Assembly: GCF_000687455.2 (NCBI RefSeq)
Contig: NZ_JGVW01000087.1
Coordinates: 112,390-176,389 of the forward strand
Length of the DNA: 64,000 nt
Direction of reading: 5' to 3'
DNA from: Burkholderia sp. lig30
Lineage (GTDB): Bacteria; Pseudomonadota; Gammaproteobacteria; Burkholderiales; Burkholderiaceae
The notes under the pieces are model-generated. The model did no database searches. It was not told the DNA's origin and saw only the letters and a program-made list of their open reading frames with translations. Below, in pieces: positions 1-7,930 of this stretch (its first letter is position 1; every line of letters begins with the position of its first letter). Made by a program: the position numbers and the translations under genes.

Positions 1-1
1 A

Positions 2-1060
2 CGCTGGGAGGCTTTCAAGCGCGATTTCGTGTCGGCCGACGGGCGGGTGATCGACGTCGGCTCGGCTGATTCGCGCACGGTCTCGGAGGGGCAGTCGTAC
101 GGGCTCTTTTTCGCGCTCGTCGCGAACGACCGCACGGCATTCGACGCGATCCTGCGCTGGACCGAGAACAACCTCGCGCAGGGCGACCTGAGCACTCATC
201 TGCCCGCATGGCTGTGGGGGCGCGCGGACGACGGCGCGTGGCGCGTGCTCGACGCGAACCCCGCGTCGGACGCCGATCTGTGGATCGCCTACGCGCTGCT
301 GGAGGCGGGGCGCTTCTGGGGCGAGCGCAGCTACACGGCGCGCGGCGCGCTGGTCGCGAAGCGCGTGCTCGACGAGGAGACGGCCGTCGTGCCGGGCCTC
401 GGCCTCACGCTGCTGCCGGGGCCGGTCGGGTTCCGGCCGGCCGCCAATCTGTGGCGGGTCAATCCGAGCTACTCGCCGCCGCAGCTGATTCGCGGGCTCG
501 GCGCGCGGCTGCCGGACGATCCGCGCTGGGCGCGGCTCGCCGCGAGCACCGGCCGCGTGCTGCTCGACACCGCGCCGAAAGGGTTCTCGCCGGACTGGGC
601 GCTGTATCGCGCGGGCAAGGGCTTCGCGCCCGATCCGGCCACGCACGCGGAGAGCGCGTACAACGCGATCCGCGTGTACCTGTGGGCCGGCATGCTCGAT
701 CCGGCCGAGCCGCTTGCCGCGCCGCTGCTGGCGCGGTTCGCGCCGTTCGCCGATCACATCGCCGCGCACGGCGCGCCGCCGGAAAAAGTCGATACGACCA
801 CGGGTGTGGCCGGCGCCAACGACGGCAATGCCGGATTCTCGGCGGCCGCGGTGCCGTTTCTGGATGCGCGCGGCCAGCGCGCGCTCGCCGATGCGCAGGC
901 GGCACGTGTCGACATGCTCGCGCGCCAGTCGCCGCCCGGTTATTACACCAGCGTGCTGACGCTGTTCGGTCTCGGATGGCGCGACGCGCGCTACCGGTTT
1001 GCCGCGAACGGCGCGCTGGACGTGCCGTGGAGGAACAGCGCATGCGCCGCCGCACGCTGA
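2..1060 (+). CDS. bcsZ: Endo-1,4-beta-glucanase BcsZ (GH8), 5'-truncated by window edge
   Basis: Periplasmic cellulase that trims or untangles nascent cellulose and is normally part of bcs operons. The frame is open to the left edge, so the start and signal peptide are missing; 352 residues are visible and they align along the whole of E. coli BcsZ (368 aa). Recognisable blocks are SEGQSYG (Glu codon 86-88, the general acid, E55 in E. coli), LPAWLWG, the ASDADLW block, PSYSPPQL and TAPKGFSPDW. In the block SAYNAIRVYLW the codon at 662-664 encodes Asn where E. coli BcsZ has Asp243, the reported general base. The 3' end overlaps bcsC by 19 bp, so the two are translationally coupled. Family assignment is very secure; full catalytic activity is not. 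Confidence 0.96.
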   Translation, partial: RWEAFKRDFVSADGRVIDVGSADSRTVSEGQSYGLFFALVANDRTAFDAILRWTENNLAQGDLSTHLPAWLWGRADDGAWRVLDANPASDADLWIAYALLEAGRFWGERSYTARGALVAKRVLDEETAVVPGLGLTLLPGPVGFRPAANLWRVNPSYSPPQLIRGLGARLPDDPRWARLAASTGRVLLDTAPKGFSPDWALYRAGKGFAPDPATHAESAYNAIRVYLWAGMLDPAEPLAAPLLARFAPFADHIAAHGAPPEKVDTTTGVAGANDGNAGFSAAAVPFLDARGQRALADAQAARVDMLARQSPPGYYTSVLTLFGLGWRDARYRFAANGALDVPWRNSACAAAR

Positions 1061-4000
1061 AGCGGGCCGCGCCGCGCATGGCGGGGCTCGCGTGGCTCGC
1101 ATCGTCGGTCTGCACGGCGGCGCTGGGCGCCGAGCCGGCGCAGCGCGCGCCCGATGCCGCGACCGACGTCGCCGATGCGCGGCGCCTGCTGGCGACCGCG
1201 CGGATGTGGGCGGACAAGCACCGCGACGATCTCGCGCGCGACGCGATTCACAAGGCGCTCCTGATCGCGCCGCGCGACCCGGCGCTGCTCGCGGAGCAGG
1301 TGCGGATCCTGCTGCGCCTCGGTGACGCGAAAGGCGCGCAGAGCGCGCTCGCGCGCCTGAAAACGCAGGCGCCCGACGCGCTCGTGACGCGCCAGGTCGA
1401 CGACGAATACCGCGTCGCCACGAGCGGGCGCGGGGAGATGGCGCAGATCCGCCTGCTCGCGCGCAGCGGCCATGCCGACGACGCCGCCCGGCGGATCGTC
1501 GCGCTGTTTCCGCACGGTGCGCCGTCGGGCGCGCTCGGCGCCGAGTATTACCAGATCCTCGCGACGTCGACCGGCGGACGCCCGCAGGCGATCGCGGCGC
1601 TGCGCCGCGCGGTGGCGGCCGATCCCGCCGATACGGCGGCCACGCTCACGCTCACGAGGCTGCTTGCCGAGCGCGACGAGTCCCGCGCGGAGGCGAACCG
1701 GCTGGCCTGGGCGCTGGCCCGGCGGCAGGACGTCGATCACACCGAGGCGATGTCGGTGTGGCGCCGGGTCCTGCAGCTTGCGGATACCGATCCCGCCTAC
1801 CTGGAAGCGATGCAGGCGTACCTGGCGCTCGAGCCTGACGACACCGAGTTCCGCGGCAAGGTCTCGACGATGGAGCAGCAGCGCGACGCACAGCGCAGGC
1901 TGGAACGCGATCCCGACTACATCGCGCAGCAGCGCGGGCTGCAGGCGCTCGCGCGCGGCGATCTCGTCGCGGCGGCGCCGCTGATGGAGCAGGCGGCGCG
2001 CGGGCGCGCGAGCGACGCCGACGCGGTCGGCGGGTTGGGTCTCGTGCGCTTGCGCGAAGGGCGGCACGACGAAGCGCGCGCGCTGTTTGCGCGCGCCGCG
2101 GCGCTGGCGCCCGACCAGCGCTCGAAGTGGGACAGCCTGTCGCGGACCGCGCAGTTCTGGGGCACGCTCGCGCGCGGCCGCGCGGCAGCGGCGGCGGGCC
2201 ATCCTCAGGATGCCGGACGAGAGGCGCGTGCGGCGCTCGCGATGCAGCCGGACAGCCCGGACGCGAAGCTGCAGCTGGCCGATGCGCTGCTCGCGCAGCG
2301 CAACTGGCAGGCCGCCGAGCCGCTGCTGCGCGGCTTGCTGGCGGCGCGGCAGCCGAGCGTGTCGGCCGCGCGCAGCGCCGCGCTCCTGTACGCGAACACC
2401 GGCCGTGCCGACCAGATCGAGCCGCTCATCGACGCGCTGCAGCGCCGGGTCGCGGGCGCGGACGACCGGCGCGCGCTCGACGAGATGCGCGCCGACCTGC
2501 TCGCGCAGCAGGCGCAGGCGCTCGTCGAGAAAGGCGAGCGCGGGCCGGCCGCACAGCGCTACGAAGCGGCGCTGCGCGCGGCGCCGGACGCGGCGTGGAC
2601 GCGCTTCGCGCTCGCCCGCCTGTATCGCGACATGGGGCTGCCGCAGCTCGGCCGCACGGTGATGGACGACGGGCTTGCGCAGTCGGGCGCGCCCGAGATG
2701 CGCTACGCGACGGCGTTGTACCGCAACTCGATCGACGACGTGGCGGGCGCGCAGGCCGCGCTCGCGCCGATCGGCGATGCGCAGCGCTCGGACGGCATGC
2801 GTGCGCTCGGCCGCAAGCTCGACGCGGAACAGGCGCTGGCCGGCGCGCGCGGCGCGTTCGGGCGCGGCGACCGTGCGGCGCTGGCGGCGGCGCTCGAACA
2901 GGCGCAGGCGTTCGCGCCCGACGATCCGGACATGCTGGCCGCCGTCGGTGCGCAATGGATCGACGCGGGCGAGATCGAGCGCGGCCTGGCGCCGTTGCGC
3001 GACTGGATCGCCGCGCACCCGGAGCAGGCCGATGCCGACGTGCGGCTGCGCTACGGCGACCTGCTCGGCGGCGCGCGTCGCGACGACGCGCTCGACGCGT
3101 GGCTCGCGGCGATGCGGCGCGATTCGACCCTGAGCGACGCGCAGGCCGCGCGGCTCGAGGACCAGTCGCTGCGGCTCGTGCTGCGGCAGGCCGACGACGC
3201 GATCGACCAGGAGGATTACGCGCTCGCGTGGCAGCGGCTCGGCCGCGCCAGCGCGGCGGGCAGGGCGGACAAGCGTTACGCGCTCGAAGTGGCGGACATC
3301 GAGCGTGCGCAGGGCCGCTACGACGCGGCGCGCAACGCGCTCGCGCCGGTGCTGGCCCGCACGCCGGACGATGCGGACGCGCAGCTGACGCTCGCGCGGA
3401 TTCTCGACGACAGCGGCGCGCATGCGCAGGCACTCGCGCGGGTGCGCGCGGTGCTCGCGCGCGCGCAGCCCGACGACATCGACACGCAACTGTCGGCCGT
3501 GCGCCGGCTGACCGCGCTGCGCCACACCGACGAGGCGGCGCAGCTCACCGACGCGCTGCACGCCGACTATCCGGCGCGCCCGGACGTGACGGTGGCCGCA
3601 GGGCGGGTCGCGCAGGCGCAGGGGCGCTTCGACGACGCCGCGTCGCTGTACCGGTCGTCGTTCGAGCAGGAGCGCGCGGCGGGCGTGAGCCCGGGCCGCG
3701 ACGGCCGCACGTCCGCGCAGGCCGCGCTCGCCGGTCTCGAGCAGCGCCGCGATCCGGAAATCGAGACGGGCTGGATACCCGCGTACAAGTCGGGCGACGA
3801 GGGCGTGTCGTCATACCGCGCGCAGCAGGTGCCGGTGTACGTGCAGATCCCGTACCGCTACGACGGGCATTTCTTCCTGCACCTCGACGCGGTGCGCCTG
3901 GACGCGGGCACGCTCGATACGAGCGATCCGAACGCGTACGCGCTCAATACGTTCGGGATGTATCCGGCGCTGAGCACGCCGAGTGCGAATCCGCCGGGCG

Positions 4001-4902
4001 CGCTGCACCAGTCGACGACGGGCGTCGGGGTCGGCGTGGGCTACCGCTCGGATGCATGGCGCGTCGACATCGGCACGTCGCCGCTCGGATTCCCGGTGCA
4101 TTACCTCGTGGGCGGCGCGCGCTACCAGTTCGACGCCGGGCCGGCGAGTTTTTCGGTGAGCGCATCGCGCCGGCCGGAAACGAGCACCGTGCTGTCGTAC
4201 GCAGGCTTGCGCGATCCGTGGACCAACGCAGTGTGGGGCGGCGTGCGCCGCGACGGCGTCGATCTGCACGCGTCCGTCGACATCGGGCGCGTGAGCCTGT
4301 TCGCGAACGTGGGCGCAGGCGTGCTGAGCGGAAACAATGTCGCGCGCAATGCGGAAGTCACGTTGCGCACGGGTTTCACGACGGCCGTCTACCAGCGCGC
4401 GGACATGCGGATCAGCACGGGCCTTGTCGGCAGCGCGTGGCACTACGCGCAGAACCAGCGTTTCTACACGTATGGGCTGGGCGGCTATTACAGCCCGCAG
4501 CGCTACCTGTCGCTCGGCCTGCCGGTCGAGTGGGCGGGCCGTCACGATGCGCTGTCGTGGGATCTGACCGTGACGGGGGGCATCTCGAACAGCTACGAAA
4601 AGGGTTCGCCGTATTTCCCGGTGGGACTCCCCGCCGTTTCCGGCCTGAAGTCGTCGCAGGATATCGCGGGCCTCTCGTACACGGGCAGTTCGACGCAAGG
4701 CGTGTCGTTCTCGTACGGCGTGAGCGGCATCGTCGAGTACCGCGTCAATCCGCACCTGAGCGTCGGCGGGCAGCTGAGTCTCGACCGTTCGCATGACTAC
4801 GCGCCGAGTTCGGCGATGCTGTACGTGCGCTACGCGTTCAACGCCCGCGAGGGCCGCGTCAGCTTCCCGCCGACGCCGGTCCGCCTCTATTCCAGTTACT
4901 AG
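1042..4902 (+). CDS. bcsC: Cellulose export scaffold and outer-membrane pore BcsC
   Basis: BcsC carries cellulose across the periplasm and outer membrane. The 1286-residue product begins with a basic n-region and hydrophobic stretch typical of a signal peptide (about residues 1-30, ending near ALGAEP). A long alpha-helical solenoid of TPR-like repeats follows (about 40-890, Ala/Arg/Asp-rich, with recurring A-x-LLRLGD and ALAIAP-like units). A C-terminal region from about residue 905 (EIETGWIPAYKSGDEG onward) has the aromatic, Gly-rich character of the BCSC_C outer-membrane beta-barrel and ends in RLYSSY. I chose the ATG at 1042 because GTGGAGGAAC supplies a Shine-Dalgarno and the signal peptide starts there. 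The same frame is open further upstream, but that part is antisense-free bcsZ overlap, not protein. Length is close to that of enteric BcsC (about 1150 aa) but longer. Confidence 0.95.
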   Translation: MRRRTLKRAAPRMAGLAWLASSVCTAALGAEPAQRAPDAATDVADARRLLATARMWADKHRDDLARDAIHKALLIAPRDPALLAEQVRILLRLGDAKGAQSALARLKTQAPDALVTRQVDDEYRVATSGRGEMAQIRLLARSGHADDAARRIVALFPHGAPSGALGAEYYQILATSTGGRPQAIAALRRAVAADPADTAATLTLTRLLAERDESRAEANRLAWALARRQDVDHTEAMSVWRRVLQLADTDPAYLEAMQAYLALEPDDTEFRGKVSTMEQQRDAQRRLERDPDYIAQQRGLQALARGDLVAAAPLMEQAARGRASDADAVGGLGLVRLREGRHDEARALFARAAALAPDQRSKWDSLSRTAQFWGTLARGRAAAAAGHPQDAGREARAALAMQPDSPDAKLQLADALLAQRNWQAAEPLLRGLLAARQPSVSAARSAALLYANTGRADQIEPLIDALQRRVAGADDRRALDEMRADLLAQQAQALVEKGERGPAAQRYEAALRAAPDAAWTRFALARLYRDMGLPQLGRTVMDDGLAQSGAPEMRYATALYRNSIDDVAGAQAALAPIGDAQRSDGMRALGRKLDAEQALAGARGAFGRGDRAALAAALEQAQAFAPDDPDMLAAVGAQWIDAGEIERGLAPLRDWIAAHPEQADADVRLRYGDLLGGARRDDALDAWLAAMRRDSTLSDAQAARLEDQSLRLVLRQADDAIDQEDYALAWQRLGRASAAGRADKRYALEVADIERAQGRYDAARNALAPVLARTPDDADAQLTLARILDDSGAHAQALARVRAVLARAQPDDIDTQLSAVRRLTALRHTDEAAQLTDALHADYPARPDVTVAAGRVAQAQGRFDDAASLYRSSFEQERAAGVSPGRDGRTSAQAALAGLEQRRDPEIETGWIPAYKSGDEGVSSYRAQQVPVYVQIPYRYDGHFFLHLDAVRLDAGTLDTSDPNAYALNTFGMYPALSTPSANPPGALHQSTTGVGVGVGYRSDAWRVDIGTSPLGFPVHYLVGGARYQFDAGPASFSVSASRRPETSTVLSYAGLRDPWTNAVWGGVRRDGVDLHASVDIGRVSLFANVGAGVLSGNNVARNAEVTLRTGFTTAVYQRADMRISTGLVGSAWHYAQNQRFYTYGLGGYYSPQRYLSLGLPVEWAGRHDALSWDLTVTGGISNSYEKGSPYFPVGLPAVSGLKSSQDIAGLSYTGSSTQGVSFSYGVSGIVEYRVNPHLSVGGQLSLDRSHDYAPSSAMLYVRYAFNAREGRVSFPPTPVRLYSSY

Positions 4903-4935
4903 CGTGAGTATTAGCGTGAGAAGGGAATCACAAGC

Positions 4936-6945
4936 GTGAACACCGATCTGGAAGCCACCCGCCCCGCGCTCGGCGCCGCCGGCCTGTTCGGCCGCCTGCG
5001 CGCGCGCCTGTGGGCCGGTGCGGTCGACGGCCGCGTGTCGACGTTGAGCCGCCTCGCGATCGACGGGCTGCCCGACGAATGGACGCAGCTCGAATCGGGC
5101 GGCCTGTATGCGATCTACGCGGCGGCCCGCACGCCCGGGTGCGACGCGCTGGTCTGGGAGAGCACGCGCCAGGCGCGCACGCGCGACGTGACGATCGTGC
5201 TCGCCCGAAACGAGGCGACCGTCGCCGCTCAACTGCACGAGCGGGGCTTCGCGGGCACCGCGATTGCGCCGGGCTGGCCGCGCAACCTGAACGTCCTCGC
5301 GATGCCGGTGCGCGGTATTGCGCTCGACCCTCCGGGCGGAGGGGGCCATGCGTCGCGCGGGCCGTTTACGCGCCTGCTGGGCGGTTTGCGCGCGCTGAGG
5401 CACTTCGGTTTTCGCACGCGCTCGCTGTATTTCGTCGAAGGCGCCGAACGCTGGTTCAGCTGGGACGATTCGTCCGCGCTCGCGGAGGAGGGGCGCGCGC
5501 TCGCCGACTGGTGCCGCACGCACCGCATCGGCGTGGTGCTGCTGATGGACCCGGAGGCCGTGCGCCGTGACGGCGCGTCGTCCGACACCGAAACCGACGA
5601 TGTGCCGATCGTGCGCGGCGCGCACCGGGCGAAGCGCGGCGGCTTTCACAGCGTGTGCGCAGGCGTCGCGCAATTGCAGCGCACGCACGGCGAGCTGCTG
5701 TGGGTCGTCGATTTCTGGCGCGTCGGCGACTCGCTGACGGCGGGCGAGGTGCGGCCGCTGCGCTTCGCGCCGAGCGGCCGCCTGTCGGCGATCTTCGACG
5801 CCGACGCGGCGGTGCAGCCGCGCGGCATGAAGCTCGCGAGCGACGAGGACCGGGTGGTGGTGAGCCGCGCGGTGGTCGAGCGCGAGGAATGGGTGCCGAA
5901 CGATTGGGAAATCGTCGCCGACAACGCAGCCGTCGTCGCGGCCTGCGCGAAGGCGCACGCAGCGACCGCGGTGCTGGTGTTTCGCTCGCGCGCGAAGCTC
6001 GAGGCGCTGTGCGCCGCGGTCCACACGTTGCGGCGGCAATGCGGCGGCGCGCTGAAGATCGTCGTCGTCGAGCGCGGCGAAGTGCTGCGCCACCAGTTCG
6101 AGACGCTGGTGCTGAGCCTCGGCGCGAACAGCGTGGTCGGGCGCGACCTGCCGTTCTCGCGGCTGCAGACGGTGATGCGCTCGCTGTACGGGCAACTGCA
6201 CGCGCGCCAGGTCGCGACCGACTACCGCGCGGCGCTCGCGGCCGCCCTCGGCGATTCGGTGCTCGGCTATCTGCCGGTCGGCGCGTTCTGCCTGCGGATT
6301 CGCGCGGTGATGGATCGCGGCTTGGTGCTCGCGCTGCCGCACACGCTTGTCAAGATGCCGCTCCTTCCCGACGTCGCGCACGTCGACGCATTGCAGCATT
6401 GCATGCCGCGCCGCGCGGGCGACGTCGTCACGGCGGACGCGGAAAACCTGTACGTGTTCCTGTTCGCGTGCGACCCGGCCGATGCGGATGAAGCGCTGAA
6501 GCACATTTTCGACGTGCCGGTCGAGCGGCTGTCCGACCGCATCGTGTGTCTCGGCAACGGCAGCGTCGATGCGGAACTCGAGGCGCTGAAGGCGCAGAAC
6601 CGGCGCGCGCCGATCGCCGACTACAGCGACCTGTTCGCGAAGGCGGACCCCGACGCGGGCGGCGGCGGGGCCGCTGCCGCGACGGACGCCCCTGTCGGGG
6701 CGGATGCCGGCGCCGCGCCGGATGCCGGTGCATCGGCCGGTGCTGCCGCTGGCACTGGCACTGGCACTGGCACTGGTGCTGGTGCTGGTGCTGGTGTTGC
6801 GGCGGCCGCGGGCAGTGACGCACACGAGGCCCCTCAAGCCCCCGACGCCCAGCCGGCCGACACGCCGCCGCTCGCCGTCCGCGCGCGGCCCGTGCGCGGC
6901 GCGACCCGCAGCGCGATGCCGACCCTTACGGCGGAGGTCCAATGA
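4936..6945 (+). CDS. bcsE: Cellulose biosynthesis c-di-GMP sensor BcsE
   Basis: BcsE is a cytoplasmic GIL-domain protein that binds c-di-GMP and helps assemble and stimulate the synthase; it is the hallmark of phosphoethanolamine-type cellulose operons. The 669-residue product has the degenerate RecA-like middle part and a C-terminal GGDEF-like half. It carries Arg493-Ala-Gly-Asp496, matching the RxGD I-site-type motif of enteric BcsE, with LYVFLFACDP just after it. Residues from about 575 are a low-complexity Ala/Gly/Thr/Asp tail, part of which is coded by in-frame hexamer repeats at 6751-6798; this tail is unlikely to be structured. The gene starts 33 bp after bcsC and its TGA overlaps the bcsF start (ATGA). 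Identification rests on the RAGD motif, GIL-like character and context. Confidence 0.9.
   Translation: MNTDLEATRPALGAAGLFGRLRARLWAGAVDGRVSTLSRLAIDGLPDEWTQLESGGLYAIYAAARTPGCDALVWESTRQARTRDVTIVLARNEATVAAQLHERGFAGTAIAPGWPRNLNVLAMPVRGIALDPPGGGGHASRGPFTRLLGGLRALRHFGFRTRSLYFVEGAERWFSWDDSSALAEEGRALADWCRTHRIGVVLLMDPEAVRRDGASSDTETDDVPIVRGAHRAKRGGFHSVCAGVAQLQRTHGELLWVVDFWRVGDSLTAGEVRPLRFAPSGRLSAIFDADAAVQPRGMKLASDEDRVVVSRAVVEREEWVPNDWEIVADNAAVVAACAKAHAATAVLVFRSRAKLEALCAAVHTLRRQCGGALKIVVVERGEVLRHQFETLVLSLGANSVVGRDLPFSRLQTVMRSLYGQLHARQVATDYRAALAAALGDSVLGYLPVGAFCLRIRAVMDRGLVLALPHTLVKMPLLPDVAHVDALQHCMPRRAGDVVTADAENLYVFLFACDPADADEALKHIFDVPVERLSDRIVCLGNGSVDAELEALKAQNRRAPIADYSDLFAKADPDAGGGGAAAATDAPVGADAGAAPDAGASAGAAAGTGTGTGTGAGAGAGVAAAAGSDAHEAPQAPDAQPADTPPLAVRARPVRGATRSAMPTLTAEVQ
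6751..6798 (+). repeat. In-frame hexamer tandem repeat in bcsE
   Basis: Four copies of GGCACT (6751-6774) are followed by three of GGTGCT and one of GGTGTT (6775-6798). They encode alternating Gly-Thr then Gly-Ala dipeptides in the BcsE tail. The unit is six bases, so copy-number change by slippage would lengthen or shorten the linker without shifting the frame. Confidence 0.95.
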
Positions 6946-7154
6946 TCCTGTTCATCGTCATCGGTTTCATGGTTGGCGTCGTGATCGCCGTGCCGCTGTG
7001 GTTCATCGCGCAGCATCTGGGGGTCGGCCGCGGCTTCCATCCGCCGCGCCGCATCGACCGGCATGACGCGGTGCCGTGCGAGATCGTGGCGGTCGCGCTG
7101 CGCGGGCGTCTGGTGCCGGGCGTGCGCGAGCCTGGCCGTGAGGAGGCGCAATGA
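6942..7154 (+). CDS. bcsF: Small membrane protein BcsF
   Basis: A 70-residue protein with one N-terminal membrane helix (about residues 1-23, MILFIVIGFMVGVVIAVPL) followed by a basic, Arg/Pro-rich cytoplasmic-like tail. In enterics BcsF is a short single-pass protein that recruits BcsE to the membrane and links it to the BcsG phosphoethanolamine transferase. The ATG overlaps the bcsE stop and the TGA overlaps the bcsQ start, both as ATGA, so all three are translationally coupled. Sequence similarity for so short a protein is weak; the call relies mainly on size, topology and position directly after bcsE. Any other single-pass Bcs accessory would fit the sequence alone. Confidence 0.82.
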   Translation: MILFIVIGFMVGVVIAVPLWFIAQHLGVGRGFHPPRRIDRHDAVPCEIVAVALRGRLVPGVREPGREEAQ

Positions 7155-7930
7155 AGACCATCGCCGTGGTATCGACCTCGGGCGGCGCCGGCCGCACGAC
7201 GCTGAGCGCGGCGCTGGCCGTGCTGCTCGCCCGTCGTGGCCGGCCGGTCGTCGCCATTGATTTCGATCCGCAGAACCTGCTCGGCGCGCATCTCGGGCTC
7301 GACACACTGGCCGAGCGCGGTCTCGCGCAGACGCTGCTCGGCGCTGACGTGCCATGGCACGCGCACACCTGGCGCAGCGCGGACAATGTGCTGTTCGTCC
7401 CGTACGGGCTGGTCGACGCGGCCGGCGCCGCCGGCTGCGAGGCGCGGCTCGCGGCCGAACCGGACTGGCTGTCGCGTGCGCTCGGCGAGATCGCGCTGCC
7501 GGCGCATGGCGTCGCGCTGATCGATGTCGCGCGCTATCCGTCGCAGCATGCCAAGCTGGCGATCCGCAGCGCCGACCTGACGTTGTGCATCGTGCCGCCG
7601 GAGCCGGCGGCGTGCGCGTCGGTCAGCGCGCGGCTGGGCGCGCTGAAGGCCGCGGCCGCCGAGTTCCGGATCGTCGTCAACCGCCTGCATCCGGCCCGCG
7701 ACATGCAGCGCGACGCGCTCACGATGCTGCGCGCCGTCACCGGCCCGTCGGTCATCCTGGACACGCGCATCCACCTCGACGCGGCGGTGCCCGAATCGTT
7801 CGCGCGCGGCAGCTGGATCTTCGACGACGTCCCGTATTCGCAGGTGTCGCACGATCTGCACGGCGTCGCCAACTGGCTCGACGCGTGGCTCGGCGCGCCC
7901 GCCGCGCGGCGCCGCGGAGGCGCGCGATGA
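7151..7930 (+). CDS. bcsQ: MinD/ParA-like ATPase BcsQ (YhjQ)
   Basis: BcsQ is a SIMIBI-class ATPase that works with BcsR at the inner-membrane Bcs complex. The 259-residue product starts with MKTIAVVSTSGGAGRTTL, a deviant Walker A in which both the usual leading Lys and the P-loop Lys are absent (Arg15 occupies the second place); I recall enteric BcsQ also departing from KGGxGKT here. VVAIDFDPQNLL is the switch I/Walker A' strand and VALIDVARYP the Walker B-like strand. The C-terminus is Arg/Ala-rich. AGGAGG at 7141-7146 gives a strong ribosome site for the ATG at 7151, which also overlaps bcsF. The stop overlaps the bcsA ATG. Confidence 0.93.
   Translation: MKTIAVVSTSGGAGRTTLSAALAVLLARRGRPVVAIDFDPQNLLGAHLGLDTLAERGLAQTLLGADVPWHAHTWRSADNVLFVPYGLVDAAGAAGCEARLAAEPDWLSRALGEIALPAHGVALIDVARYPSQHAKLAIRSADLTLCIVPPEPAACASVSARLGALKAAAAEFRIVVNRLHPARDMQRDALTMLRAVTGPSVILDTRIHLDAAVPESFARGSWIFDDVPYSQVSHDLHGVANWLDAWLGAPAARRRGGAR

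Noticed and set aside
208..1041. 278-codon N-terminal extension of BcsC
   Set aside because: The extension overlaps bcsZ out of frame; the signal peptide and ribosome site are at 1042.
7354..7926. Extended BcsA start within bcsQ
   Set aside because: No homology upstream of 7927, and 7927 overlaps the bcsQ stop in the same ATGA pattern seen throughout the operon.
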